From assembly GCA_963989385.1 (NCBI GenBank), contig OZ022501.1:1436001-1500000 (forward strand): a stretch of 64,000 bases of DNA, given 5' to 3'. Under the pieces are notes generated by a model that was not told where the DNA came from, made no database searches, and was given only the letters and a program-made list of their open reading frames with translations. Both the position numbers and the translations under genes were made by a program. Below, piece after piece: positions 1 through 11,368 of the stretch. The first letter of the stretch is position 1. The number at the start of each line of letters is the position of its first letter. This DNA comes from Ctena decussata. Lineage: Eukaryota > Mollusca > Bivalvia > Lucinida > Lucinidae.

Positions 1-620
1 AAAATCTTCTCAGCTCTTAAACTTGTCCCAATGATGTATCCATGCAAGTTTGGTGAAATTCCATCCATTGGTTCAAGAGATATCGTGGGTACAAGAAATT
101 GTCATCTAATTCCTGCAGTTTTTAAGGTCAAGGTCACCAAAATCTAATCAGCTCTTAAACTTGTCCCAATGATATATCCATGCAAGTTTGGTGAAATTCC
201 ACCCATTGGTTTAGGAGATATAGTGCATACAAGAAATTTTCACGCCATTTAAGTCCTCCTGTGACCTTGAAAACGAGGTCATGGTCACCAAATCTAATCA
301 GCTCTTAAACTTGTCCCAATGATATATCCATGCAAGTTTGGTGAAATTCCAACCATTGGTTCAGGAGATATTGTGCATACAAGAAATTTTCATGCCATTT
401 AAGTCCTCCTGTGACCTTGAAAATGAGGTCAAGGTCACCAAAATCTAATCAGCTCTTAAGCTTGTGCCAATGATATATCCATGTAAGTTTGGTGAAATTC
501 CATCGTTTGGTTCAAGAGATATTGTGCATACAAGAGTGTGACGCCGACGCTGACGCCGACGCACCGGGAACCGCACTGAAAACAATATGTCCCCCCTCAC
601 CTTTGGTGGGGGGACATAAT
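1..620 (+). repeat. Pearl/HINE-like element, core repeats plus 3' end
   Basis: About three units of a ~150-bp tandem core (restarting near 142, 292 and 442, each with 'gaccttgaaaa..gaggtcaaggtcacc' followed by an AATCTAATCAGCTC motif). They are followed by a short GACGCC-rich stretch (538-562) and a C-run/G-run hairpin (about 590-620). Core repeats, then a GACG-like microsatellite, then a terminal hairpin is the layout known for bivalve 'pearl' elements, now grouped with Helentron-associated non-autonomous elements. The element runs off the left edge. The same units in the same order occur at 51361-51820, so it belongs to the block duplicated with the regucalcin gene. Confidence 0.75.
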
Positions 621-1117
621 AATGCGTTGTAACCGCACAATTGATCTTACTAGACAGATAAAGGAGTATCACTCTGGAGGTAGAGGGCCCATCGTGTCCC
701 GACTAAATAGAAAACCACGAAAGTTTCATAAATGCAGAGTTGTGGACGCGAGAGTTTTGTCACTGGAAATATCATGGGATCAGACGAACAATATCTAAGA
801 GGAGGTACTGAACTTCTGCAATACATTAAAATATACTAAATATGACATACAACGAGAACAATGCAAATTGCAGTATTTTAGAGTACATGGTGCTTCCTTA
901 GATCAGCTAACAACAATTACTCTGACAGTTAGACTGCTGGAAATATGGTGTCTCATGTTCGCATATATTTTGTTTTTCACATAAACACAGACTGCTGTTC
1001 AGGGTCCGTTTAATCAGTACCTAGGCTTTTTGTCATTGCTCTTTGTTCAAAGTCCTCTAAACAATGTCTCAGATGATAAATAAGCCATCTTCGAACCAAA
1101 GTCAGGAAAACATAGAT

Positions 1118-1260
1118 TTAAAAAAATTGAAATTCGGTCACCTCTTCCTCTGTCATTCCCCATCTTCCGCACGTGACAAACAGTTCATCCAAGTTCTTGC
1201 CACCCCAGCAACAGGAGGTAGTTCTTCTTGCGGGGAAACTCACACTCGTCAGCTCCTTAC
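1118..1260 (-). CDS. rgn: Regucalcin-like copy A, exon 5 (truncated C-terminus)
   Basis: The acceptor AG lies at 1261-1262. The exon opens in phase 1, completing the Gly codon left by exon 4, and reads K-E-L-T-S-V-S-F-P, then the family's conserved TTSCCWGG and NLDELFVT segments. After MTEEE the reading departs from copy B and hits TAA at 1118-1120, giving a novel tail VTEFQFF. The last conserved strand (PLAG...TGLG in copy B) is missing. The sequence just past the break (1100-1138) matches 52550-52597 downstream of copy B's stop. A ~290-bp deletion therefore removed the real C-terminus and stop. The metal-binding residues lie in other exons and are intact, so the protein may fold poorly but is not clearly dead. 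Confidence 0.75.
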
Positions 1261-1268
1261 CTGCAGTT

Positions 1269-1333
1269 AAATTAAAATCTTAAAAAGTTCCTTCAAGAGC
1301 AGAGAATACATACAGAAGTAGAAGTATGGGCCA
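1269..1333 (+). repeat. 65-bp direct repeat, left copy
   Basis: Nearly perfect match to 1654-1718. The two copies bracket a 320-bp segment that is homologous to 53575-53880 but sits at a different place relative to exon 5. Copy B has no trace of the 65-bp sequence. It may be a solo-LTR-like or duplication scar; the family is not recognised. Confidence 0.7.
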
Positions 1334-1653
1334 GACTACGTAGTTTCGGCTAATAAAGCCTCATCAGTGACCCTGACAAAATCTGGTGACGAAACCAGAA
1401 AAGGCATACTATAATTTCTTAATTTTAATTGGGCAGTCGATTCAAAGAAAGACTGATTAGTTTCAAAAGGATCCAAATAATATAAAAGACGATGATCTAG
1501 AATAATAGTCTAAATCGATCTCAAATTTTAGATTTCTCAGAATCTATCCTCTGATCTCAAAGGATGTAAATAAAATACATTCTGCACTATGGCTGATGTA
1601 CGGGGAGACGTTTTACGGCCGCCACACGGCACAACACCAGCTGCAGTGAGGTA

Positions 1654-1718
1654 AAATTAAAATCTTAAAAAGTTCCTTCAAGAGCAGAGAATACATACAG
1701 AAGTAGAAGTATGGGCCA
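1654..1718 (+). repeat. 65-bp direct repeat, right copy
   Basis: Same orientation and sequence as 1269-1333; see that entry. Confidence 0.7.
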
Positions 1719-1867
1719 CAATAGAATCATTATGCCTAGATCTTTTTCCCGACAGAAGGACGGCGGGGTTACCCCGCGGAATTCGAAATATTAATGAAAG
1801 ACGTTTGATTTGGAAGCAAAAACAGATGCCCCTCTCCCCTCACTCACCAGTGAAATCATTAAGGAGC

Positions 1868-2100
1868 TGCTACACAAGAAAACCAACAAAGTGGCAGTGA
1901 GCGCAACGATGACTCAGATCAGCATAGGCAGCCACCCAGTCTAATCAGAGTCTTTGCTTCGCACTTAAAGATCTAAGCTAACTTCATGCGGACAGCAAAG
2001 ACTCAGATCTCACCGTGCTGGACAGGGTGGATGCCCAGGCTGATCTGAGTCTTCGCTGGATGCATATGCTACTCTGTTGGTTTTCTCATGTCGCGGCTCA
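1868..2100. mobile_element. Palindromic MITE, family GAGCCGCGACACG, copy 1
   Basis: A ~235-bp fold-back unit. Ends read (T)GAGCCGCGACACGA.AAAACC and its reverse complement. The arms carry mirrored CAGATCAGCCTGGGCATCCGCC blocks in imperfect form, and the centre contains AGCTTAGACCCTTAGCT-like sequence. No coding capacity. The left end of this copy is degraded. At least 12 copies lie in this window, about half of them in or next to the regucalcin introns. Confidence 0.75.
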
Positions 2101-2857
2101 AATGAGTTCTATTAGGAGCAATGAAAGCATTCATAAGAATATAGAAAATAACGTATATTTTTTCTTCATGCAGGGCGGCCATCTTGAAAATATTTTATTG
2201 TTTTATTTTTGGTGACCAATATTATTTTTGTGAAACATATCTTCTACGGAGCCTGCATACCAATGTTGGTGCTTGTGTCACTACGTGAACTAGTTTGGTC
2301 ACATCTCGCAACACTAGGTGGGCCAGACTACGTAGTTTCTACTAGTAAAGTATCATAAGCGACCCTGTTATTTATTCATTCTGTGCACGCTTTAGATTTG
2401 TACCCTGTTTTGTGACAATACCTTGAACTTTTTTTTTAATTGTTGGGTAACACCACTGCCATATAAAAATTAACATGATCATGAGCATGATTCTGTCAAA
2501 AACGGAAATAGCATTAGGGTTCTAACTCTCTGATCATTGCTTATTTATGTTCTATACTAAGTTTCGAAAAAAAAAAAAAAAAATATCTTCATATTTTAAG
2601 AACAATGAAGCTAGGTTGAAGGGATGTTACGGCTTTTTGTCTTCAATAAATCGGCTGATATGCTGTTAAAATCTCGTGCGTTCTAGTACTATGATCTGGC
2701 TGTAAAATGCATGTATGTTAAAACGGAATGTGTTCGTTCTCAAATGTTTTTCAAAAAAAAAAAAAGAAGGAAAACAAGACAAAGTGTTGCTTGATAAAGA
2801 TGACCTGAACCAAATTTGATACCCTCAAAGCTGATCCGAGTAACGCGGCATGATTAA

Positions 2858-3295
<438 letters not shown>

Positions 3296-3355
3296 TCAGG
3301 CTTTTGTCACACAGCTCAAAACATCTAAGACACTGACATAACTCGAAATGTAAAA

Positions 3356-3591
3356 TGAGCCGCGATACGACATAACCAACAAAGTGGCAAATGCGCCCAG
3401 TAAAGACTCAGATTAGCCTGGACAGCCGCCCAGTTTGATAAGAGCCTGCGCTGTACGCTTAATGTGGTAGCTAAGGGTCTAAGCTAGCTCCATGCATACA
3501 GCAAAGACTCTGATCAGACTGAGCGGATACCCAGGCTGATCTGAGTCTTCGCTGGGTGCCACTTTGATTGTTTTGTCGTGTCGCGGCTCAA
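3356..3591. mobile_element. Palindromic MITE, family GAGCCGCGACACG, copy 2
   Basis: Full-length fold-back, from gagccgcgatacgac to gtcgtgtcgcggctc. Orthologous to the copy at 55612-55846, so it was present before the regucalcin duplication. Confidence 0.85.
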
Positions 3592-4037
3592 ATGTAAAAC
3601 AAAAAGAGCAGTTGCGATAAGACTTTCAGCGACAAAGCGCAAACAGTTCAATTTGAGGCGCCTCATCTGAATCTATAATGTTTGCCCTGTAGGTTTGAAT
3701 TCTCAATGAACGAAACAACTTTGAGGTTTCCCAGCAGTAAAACGGTGTCGTCTGTTTTTTAGCGCTTTTGAGGGTTAATAAAGAGGCAGACGACCGCCTT
3801 GGGGCGGTCCGTAACGAAGTCTACATATTGGGAACACTTCCGACTCAGATCAGACTGCTCCTAAAGGAGCAGCCTCATCATGATGATCATTGTTTGCCAC
3901 TCCACCTGCATCTTTTAAACCCATTACTTCATTGTAAATCTAAACTGTTCCAATTTAGGACAAAATACGGTAATACTCTAGGTGCCACAATTTTTTGTCT
4001 AATTTTATGGAAGCTCTTATGCAGCTGCATACATAAC

Positions 4038-4251
4038 TGAGCCGCGACACAGCAAAACCAACAAAGTGGCATGTGCGCCCAGCAAAGACTCAGATCAGAG
4101 TCTTCACTGTCCGCATGGATGTAGGTTAGACCCTAAGCTACTTAATAAGCGCTTAGCGAAGAGTCTGATCAAACTGGACGGATGCCCAGGCTGATCTGAG
4201 TCTTCGCTGGGCGCACATGCAACTTTGTTGGTTTTGTCGTGTCGCGGCTCA
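4038..4251. mobile_element. Palindromic MITE, family GAGCCGCGACACG, copy 3
   Basis: Full-length fold-back with tgagccgcgacac at the left and gtgtcgcggctca at the right. Orthologous to 56302-56515. It ends 47 bp from the exon 3 donor of the regucalcin gene. Confidence 0.85.
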
Positions 4252-4297
4252 TTTATTATGCTTATAAAATGCTAGAATTTGGTGGGAAACTACTCAC

Positions 4298-4513
4298 TCA
4301 TTGTTCCTGTGGCTAAGTCGAAGTCATATGCCCAGACTTTTCTCGGTATGGAGTCGATATAATACATGGTTTTATTATCCGCTGACCAGGCGAGACCGTT
4401 TGAAATCGTGATATTCTCTCTCTGTTTTCGTATAGTGCCGTCCAGCTCGAATGAATAGAGTGAGGAAATAGGTAGCCCCGGGTTATCTAGGGGTACCACT
4501 TTTTCCATTGTGC
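4298..4513 (-). CDS. rgn: Regucalcin-like copy A, exon 3
   Basis: 216-bp phase 1-1 exon. The acceptor TTTACAG precedes 4513 and the strong donor GTGAGT follows 4298. It encodes GTMEKVVPLDNP, then the substrate-loop/strand region with ISNGLAW (Asn corresponds to Asn154 of human SMP-30) and MYYIDS. It differs from copy B exon 3 at about three residues. The upstream intron is about 30 kb, against 2.1 kb in copy B, because of the two large insertions described separately. Confidence 0.9.
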
Positions 4514-5341
4514 CTGTAAAGGAACCATATATATATAGTAGGTACATAGTTTAAAAAAATATAGGGGCCAAGAATTTTTTTCATGCATTTTCGACAGGAC
4601 GATTTTTGAGCACGAGTTCGATGAACCAAGAAACACCCTATGGAAACGGTGACAATGGTACCTGGTGAAAATTCGGGGGTGAATTGGTATAATGTGTAAA
4701 TTCGGACGAAGTGTAAGTGTAAAGTCGGGATTTTCTATGTTTACATGGTATGTACTTTTGATCTTTTCAATTCTATGTTCCCGGCATTGCCAAGTGATGT
4801 TGCATATTAAAAATCTACTTATTGCAGGAGCTATAGAAATCAATTTTGTCGCATGGGATCACAATAGATTGTGGGAAAAAGTTTAATGATAGCCGTAATT
4901 TAGCGCCCCGTTTCTCAAGCCGTGTGTGAAAAGGTAGGAAAATCTCAATTTGTACAGTTTGATTTGGATTTGCTAACAAAAGCAAATGGTGAGAGAGCTA
5001 ATTTTGATATATGTAACTGAAGCCTTATATACTTGATAATATCCCAAAAATTCAAAATTCATTGAGCATGGAAGAAGGATAGAATGCCACGTGACTATAT
5101 ATAGTGCGAGTCGTCGGGCATGTGGAGTGAATCATCGGATCAAATTTTGTGAATCATCGGACATGTATTAGTTTTGAGACCAATTTTGGATAATAAAACG
5201 AAAGATTTCTCATTTTCCTATGGAAATTTGGTATCTCGTTCCACTTGCTGAGCAGTCTAGGTAAACTGATTAAAGTCTCGTAGCAGTGGAACTCTTATAT
5301 AAACGACTGATACTCTAGCGGCCAGTGTATCAAAGTATAAA

Positions 5342-5579
5342 TGAGACGCGACACTAAAAAATCAACAAAGTGGTGGTGCACCCAGCGCAGACTCAGATCA
5401 GCCAGGGCATTCGCCCAGTCCGATCAAACTCTTCGCTAAGGGCTGAAATGGTAGCTAAGGGTCTAAGCTACCTACATAGGGGCAGCGAAGACTCTGATCA
5501 GACTGGGCGAATACCCAGGCTGATCTAAATCTGCGCTGGGCGCACAACCACATTGTTGGTTTTCTCGTGTCGCGGCTCA
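5342..5579. mobile_element. Palindromic MITE, family GAGCCGCGACACG, copy 4
   Basis: Complete fold-back copy nested in the 10.6-kb element, with a diverged left end (gagacgcgacac). Between 4730 and 5341 I see no gene, only AT-rich sequence. Confidence 0.8.
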
Positions 5580-5740
5580 AATGTAGGCGTATATACTGTT
5601 TTAGACGGGACGAGAACATCGTTTATACAAACGTAGTGAGAGACCACTACAAAATCTATAAATTTTGATTGGTCCGCTGTGCAGCAGATGCAGCAGCATT
5701 GTTTGTGGTAGATCCCCGTATTTCCTTTCATTAGTGTTGT

Positions 5741-6010
5741 TAAAGGTAGGTTCCCACTGATCAACTCGATCATCTCGATCGCCCAAATTCTCGACCAAGT
5801 TCGACCAATTGTTTGATCGGGCTAGTAGAGAACTTTTTTCTCGACCATACAGGGCCCAAACATGACTTCTCACAACTCCATCACAACTTCAATCCGACAA
5901 TCAACCAGATCTCTAAGCAAACATCCCGGCCCCTAAACAATCTCTTTTCGAAAACCCGACCTACAGACCAGATCAACCTGATCGTACAGGGTTCATTGAG
6001 GAAAGTGAAT
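5741..6010 (+). mobile_element. Solo left end of the TCGACC/GATC-rich inverted-repeat element
   Basis: Begins TAAAGGTAGGTTCCCACTG, identical to the left terminus of the element at 6270-7398, followed by the same CGATC/TCGACC-rich sequence. No matching right end is found, so it is a truncated copy. Confidence 0.6.
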
Positions 6011-6269
6011 TAGTCGTGTATGTCTACTGCTGATAATCTTAGTCTGAAAACCTCAATTTGTAAAGGGGAACGAGACTGCTTTTGCTCCCAACCCTGCTAT
6101 GCTTGAAAGGGTAGTGATTAGAAAATGTACGTGATGCTGACTGCTGGCTTTCTTTCCTTCCCTTCTTATTCTCCTGAGGGCTTGGCGGAGGTGATATGGT
6201 TGTGACTACCTCATCAAAATGGCAGCATTTTTGTGGCATTCGAGTGGTTATAGTTATGATCTCTTTGTG

Positions 6270-7398
6270 TAAAGGTAGGTTCCCACTGCCGATCAGATCA
6301 ACCCAATCGTCCCGATCACCCACATTTCCCGACCAAGGTCGACCAACTGCCTCGTCGGGCTTGAACATGACTTTGTCCCGAACACTACTCGACCATACAC
6401 GACTCCACCACGACTTCAATCGGACAAGTACCCCGGTTTCTATATCTCGACCCCTGCCCGATCAATACACGATCTCTGCTCGACCATCTAGATCTCTACG
6501 TCATCTCGATCCGACTAGATCGACCTCCTCATACTTGGAAGGTTTCTTCGGTTAGCATTCAGTTAACCTCAGAAGCTCTGGAGGATAGGCATCAGCTCAG
6601 CATCATAATAAATTCACGGAGGTAAAGCAGTTGCAGTTGTGGGCTGCAGATAGACAGGGTCATGGCCGTGATGGAGCTTTAAGAGAAAGAAGTTGCAGGT
6701 GACGCTGACTGCTTCCTCCCTTTCCTTCTCTTTCTAGTCTTCTGTGGCCGAGTTGAGGTGATCAGGTTGTTGCTTCATCATTAAAAACTGCAGCAGCAAG
6801 GCGGACTTCTCTTCCTCTTCGCGGCATTCATTCTAGTAATATGTAGATGTGATCTCTTCGTGTTTGCAGAAGCTTATAGGAGATTGCAAGATCTGATTTT
6901 AAGGATCGTGTTGCGGTCGAGTGCGCTCTTGTAAAGTCTAGTAGTAGTCTAGTAGCGGTCTAGTTGCGATCGGATAGCAATCGAATGTGGTTGAGTAACG
7001 ATCGGGTAGCGGTCGAGTTGATCTGGATAACAGATCGAATAGGGATCGCGTTGATCGAGAAGCGATCGGGTATTGGTCGAATGGAGGTCGAGTTGATTGG
7101 TTACTAATCGGTTATCTTTTTTATCCCCACCAAACTAGATCTCTACACGTTCGTTTCCTGATCAACTAGACCTCTACTCAACCAATACCCGATCACTTCC
7201 CGATGGCTTCTCGAGCGCATGGCTTCTCGATTTCCATTCGATTTTTTGAACATGTCTAAAATATTCAGGTAGGAAGCCGGAGCGAGCTGAGCAAGGTAGT
7301 CCGTCCCGACCACTCTTGCCGAGCGAGCTCGATCAGTCCCCCGATCGCTTGCTCGGGCTTGGTCGGTAGATCTGATCAGCAGTGGGAACCTACCTTTA
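6270..7398. mobile_element. 1.13-kb TIR element rich in GATC/TCGA motifs
   Basis: The termini TAAAGGTAGGTTCCCACTGC and its reverse complement agree over ~30 bp with one mismatch. The interior is built from short CGATCGGGTA, GGTCGAGT and TCGACCA-type motifs on both strands, with no ORF of note. A further partial duplicate of the 6960-7200 interior follows at about 7440-7700. The TSD is unclear. Confidence 0.65.
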
Positions 7399-8734
7399 GT
7401 ACAGCTTAGGAGAGGTTGTCAGCTCTGCATGCCTTGTTTGAAGAATGGTGTTTCGCTCGTGTATGGTCGAGTAGCTATCGAGTGCGGTCAACTAGCGATC
7501 AGGTAGTGGTTTAATTGATCTGGGCAACAAATTGAAGAGGGATAGTGTTGATCGGGAAGCAATTGGGTATTAGTCGAAGAGAGGTCAAGTTCATCGGATA
7601 CTGATCGATATTTTTATCCCAACCAAACTAGATCGCTACACGATCGTTTCCCGATCAAATCAATGTCTACTCAACCAATACTCGATCACTTCCAAAGCCT
7701 CTAGGGGTTGACTTCCTCTATCTGTAGTTGAATGTATTGAAAATGTCCAACATTTTAGGGTAGGATGCCGTAGAGATGCCGAACAAAGTAGATCACACCG
7801 ACCATCCCTGCCGATCGAGCTCGCTTGACTAGTCGAGCTTGTCCTGGCAACATACTATAAATAATTTGTCTCGACATGGCATGACACAACGCTTTGAAAG
7901 TAGCACAGAGTTAGACTTCATATCACTTAGCACCGATGTCAGAATGTTTTGGCGGGCCTAGACTGAGCGCTAAAGACCTAGCATAATTTGTCCCAGAAAG
8001 GACAAGGTGCTGTAAAGGTGGTTTCCAGCCTCAGAAAAAAATAACAACTATAGTTTCCTCCATGAGAGCTGATGTTTGATTGCGACTAGGGTAGACACTG
8101 ATCATGCAACGCATTCTACAGCGATGGATATTGGTCTCATCTATTGAATTCATCAAGGGTAGACACTGATTATACAGCGCATTCTGCAGCATCGGGCATG
8201 GGTCTACAGTATTTACCATGAAACGCTGCGTTCGTACAAGCCTGTCATTGACTCAGAGGCATAAATGATTACAGAAACTAAGAACAACGAATTTTGTTGA
8301 AATCTTTATCCACTTATTTGAAGGTGAAAGAAAAAATACCTGTTAATGCAAAAAGCAACATTTTTTTACCTTTTTTAAGTCACTGGGAAACAACTTCTCC
8401 ATTTTTGCCTCACCTAGCAGTGGGGTTTAACTCAGGATTCGCTACTCTAGGAGCAAATTCTTTTTCTATGAGTAGACCCCTGTTTGAAGGGTTTAAACAG
8501 GACCTCGCAAATAATGTTTTCTTTGATAAAAATGGCGGGGAAACATGTGGTATACGAATGAGTCGCATCGCTAGAATAATTGCACACTTTATATGTAAAC
8601 TGCGCCTCCTAGACCAGTGCATAGCCATAATCTGCTACTTTGACATCGAATTTTGAACAAAAAACATGCTTATGCCCTGACCAGTCTGCTCTGGGCACGA
8701 ACATCCAGTCTGGTCCCAGCAGGACAATGATATC
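7399..8734. other. No gene seen; degenerate duplicate of the GATC-rich interior, then unique sequence
   Basis: 7440-7700 repeats the GATC/TCGA-rich interior of 6960-7200 in diverged form. From 7860 to 8734 only short overlapping reading frames on both strands are present, with no protein family resemblance. Confidence 0.5.
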
Positions 8735-8823
8735 AAACCGACAACGCACTAACGTCGATGCGACGTAATGACGTCTCATTGACGTCATTATGACGTCCTT
8801 TCGACGTATTGTGCCCGCTGGTG
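8735..8823. repeat. Short element dense in ACGTC palindromes
   Basis: About seven ACGTC/GACGT motifs (including TGACGTCA) in 90 bp, ending TGTGCCCGCTGG. The same type occurs at 33728-33812 and 57128-57230. A TTGAATCAACG-type version with (C)CAGTGGGCACA ends occurs at 10085-10180 and 12150-12195. These look like one class of small fold-back elements. The CRE-like motifs are a by-product of palindromic sequence unless shown otherwise. Confidence 0.55.
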
Positions 8824-8887
8824 TCATAGTATGCGAAGCTTGCATTCACAGCGTGCCGGACTTGGGCCCATATAACAGTAGGGTCGA

Positions 8888-9208
8888 TTTCCCGTTCGGG
8901 AAACAGGAAGGAAGTGCTTTTGAGATGCATGCCGGTATATATCGCAGTGCGTGCCGGTCCAGTTTGTTTCCCGAACGGGAAACATTTTAGCCAGTTTCAT
9001 GACATTAGGGTGCCTCTGTTTGGCATGACTTGTGCATCTCAGTTTTGAACTAATACTTTTAAAACTTATATCGCTGAAAACTACATGAATTTTTCTACTA
9101 ATTGTCCGAGTCGGATTTTTTATTAGGGCCTTCAATTTTTTATAGCAATTTGAAAACACCGGTGGCCATGATGAGAATTTTCTCAGTTCTGTTTCCCATT
9201 CGGGAAAC
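8888..9208. repeat. Three copies of an 18-bp perfect or near-perfect palindrome
   Basis: GTTTCCCGAACGGGAAAC at 8966-8983, a variant with GTTC centre at 8888-8904, and a variant with CATT centre at 9191-9208. They are spread over 320 bp inside the 10.6-kb element. Could be protein-binding sites or remnants of a tandem unit; no flanking repeat unit is evident. Confidence 0.6.
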
Positions 9209-9360
9209 ACTTCCGCTTCACTCTTGTTTCGCTTGTCTGCGTAAAGACAACGGATGTAGCCAGATATGTCTAGTGTGATGCTAATGATGCTAATGATGAT
9301 GATGACTTGAGATTTTACGCCCCTTTTTAACAGTTTTTAAGTTATATCAGGACGACAAGA

Positions 9361-9495
9361 AATCTATGTGCAATAGACCCCGTATACCGATGGCAAGATT
9401 CCCGTCTCCAGCAGGTCTCGAACCCGGGACAGGTAGATCAACAGGCCAGCTACTAAGCCACCTGGGCTCCCCTGGTATCACGAAAAAAAAAAAAA
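9361..9495 (-). repeat. tRNA-like SINE fragment
   Basis: On the minus strand the sequence reads a tRNA-like head with a GTGGCTTAGTAGC A-box-like part and the B box GGGTTCGAGACC. It resembles the element that begins at 63950. A poly-T/poly-A run (9482-9496) adjoins it. 9496-10075 contains no recognisable gene. Confidence 0.5.
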
Positions 9496-10084
9496 AGATA
9501 CCGGGCAGCATATGTGATAGCACAGGCTCAGATCAGACTTTTTTCTTTCATTATATGAGCACCTCAGGATCCAAAGACCTATCGTCTGAGAGAAGATTGA
9601 GCCGATGATGTTTGTACGGTTCCTTTTTACGTGATACCGATCAGATCCTAATCTGGGTAAATTTGTATGTATTAAGCCACTCAAATAAATCAAACCCTTT
9701 TATGTATCCCGTATATCACATGCACCCTCCATGAGGTCTAAAACATGAAAGCAGTGTCAAAATACTTTTAAAATTTGAACCTGTAATAATGATATTGTGT
9801 AAACAGTATCAAACTGACCGATGTCAATTTCAATAATTTAATGCGTCAATTAAGCTTACATTGACAATGACTGATACTAGTCAAAGGCCAGTCAGATTCA
9901 AGGATTTCGGGTGTTAACACTGAATTTTCAGTCACAAATTTTGGACAGCGTCATTAAAAATTGCCTAATATCATATGCAACTGACAATCGATTTAAACGC
10001 AAAGGGCGATCGGGCTCTGCAAATGCGAGAGCTCATCTGAATCTCTCTTTGCACATGTAGAATATGTTAAGCAGGCCCACAACA

Positions 10085-10180
10085 TTGAACGCAACATTGA
10101 ATCAATGTTGATTCAACGTCATGACATTGAATCAACGTTGATTCGATATTGATTCAGTGTTGTGCCATTTGGTGTTGTAT
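10085..10180. repeat. TTGAATCAACGTTGATTC palindrome cluster
   Basis: Alternating direct and inverted copies of ATTGAATCAACGTTGATTC-type sequence. Same class as the ACGTC-rich short elements. Confidence 0.5.
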
Positions 10181-10193
10181 TATGTAGTGTCAA

Positions 10194-10715
10194 ATGTCGA
10201 GATTCGAAAGAAATTGTGGATTAAGACAAAGTCATTCAGTGTGGGATATTACAAGTGGAGAACTAAAACACAGACGTACAATTTCAAGTAGTATTTTGCT
10301 GACGCTTGATAAAGTTCATAAGTTGCATTACCCATGCGCAAAATCTTTTGCTAATTATTACTGGAGCAGCGGAGTTCCCTGGGGTGATGCTGTGGTTCCA
10401 GTGACATGCTTCATATTTGCTCCACCAGAATACGAAGGGGATATAGTAACCCGACTCGGAGCCTGTCTTGAGTCAGCTGAACTGAACGTAAGTATAACGT
10501 TATTTGAACCGCTCAACAAGAAACTGTACTGTTGGGCATTTCAAAACAGCTGGCGACTAAGATCATTTATCGCATTCTCGCAGCCTGATCAGTTATCCGC
10601 AACAAACAGTCTAGTTTGGGTGATTTCGGCTGCAGCCGGAAATCGTTTCCGTCATAAACACGTTTTCGTCGCACACAGATTTTCATTATATCACCCACAC
10701 ATCGCCCTGATATGA
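10194..10715 (+). CDS. Unrecognised 173-codon ORF inside the 10.6-kb element
   Basis: The longest uninterrupted frame in the element. It has no motif I can assign: no HTH, zinc ligands, signal peptide or transmembrane segment, and only a mixed hydrophobic/aromatic composition. No flanking exon can be linked to it. It overlaps an opposite-strand frame, which favours chance. It is listed only because it is the best coding candidate of the element. Confidence 0.15.
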   Translation: MSRFERNCGLRQSHSVWDITSGELKHRRTISSSILLTLDKVHKLHYPCAKSFANYYWSSGVPWGDAVVPVTCFIFAPPEYEGDIVTRLGACLESAELNVSITLFEPLNKKLYCWAFQNSWRLRSFIAFSQPDQLSATNSLVWVISAAAGNRFRHKHVFVAHRFSLYHPHIALI

Positions 10716-11130
10716 CTGATACTGCCAGAAAGGACGTAAAATCGCAAATCATCCACTCATCCATTACTTTTCCCCCATTCCGTAGGTATTGGAATTTTAA
10801 CTATACGCTGGGTTATGCACATTATAACGCTCCGGCGCTATTCATCGTGGTGTACCCACTATATAAATCACGTCGCTGTTGGTATTTCAACTAACATGAT
10901 CAAAGTGAATGGGTATACTTTCGGAGGAACCCACCTTCCATCCGCATCGCTTCTCAAAAGGGGTCAACACGTAAATGAAACAGCTTACTCCTCCAGGAGC
11001 CAATTCTTTTAAGAGTCAACCCCTTTTTGAAGGGTAGCATCGTCGCAGGAAATAACAATTGCAGAAACATAAGTTGTTCCCCGTTTTAGAAATGGCGGAA
11101 ACATGGCAGTGTAGCCCCACACAGTATATT

Positions 11131-11368
11131 TGAGCCGCAACACGAGAAACCAAACAATGTGGTTGTGCGTCCAGCACAGACTCAAATCTGCCTGGGCATC
11201 CGCCCAGTCTGATCAGAGTCTTTGCTGTCCACATGAAGGTAGCTTAGTCCCTTGGCTGCCCTTTAAGCGTTTAGCAAAGAGTCTGATCAGAATTGGCGGA
11301 TGCCTAGGCTGATCTGAGTCTGGGCTGGGTGCACAACCACATTGTTTGTTTTCTCGTGTCGCGGCTCA
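11131..11368. mobile_element. Palindromic MITE, family GAGCCGCGACACG, copy 5
   Basis: Complete fold-back copy, from tgagccgcaacacga to tcgtgtcgcggctca. 10716-11130 has no recognisable gene. Confidence 0.85.

Noticed and set aside
1064..1270. Plus-strand 68-codon frame
   Set aside because: Antisense of regucalcin copy A exon 5.
4487..4843. 118-codon minus-strand frame overlapping regucalcin exon 3
   Set aside because: It runs across the exon acceptor, the intron and the left end of the 10.6-kb element in another frame, and has no family resemblance.
8735..8823. CRE (TGACGTCA) enhancer cluster
   Set aside because: The motifs arise from a palindromic repeat found at several unrelated places in the window. 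No adjacent promoter or gene supports a regulatory role.
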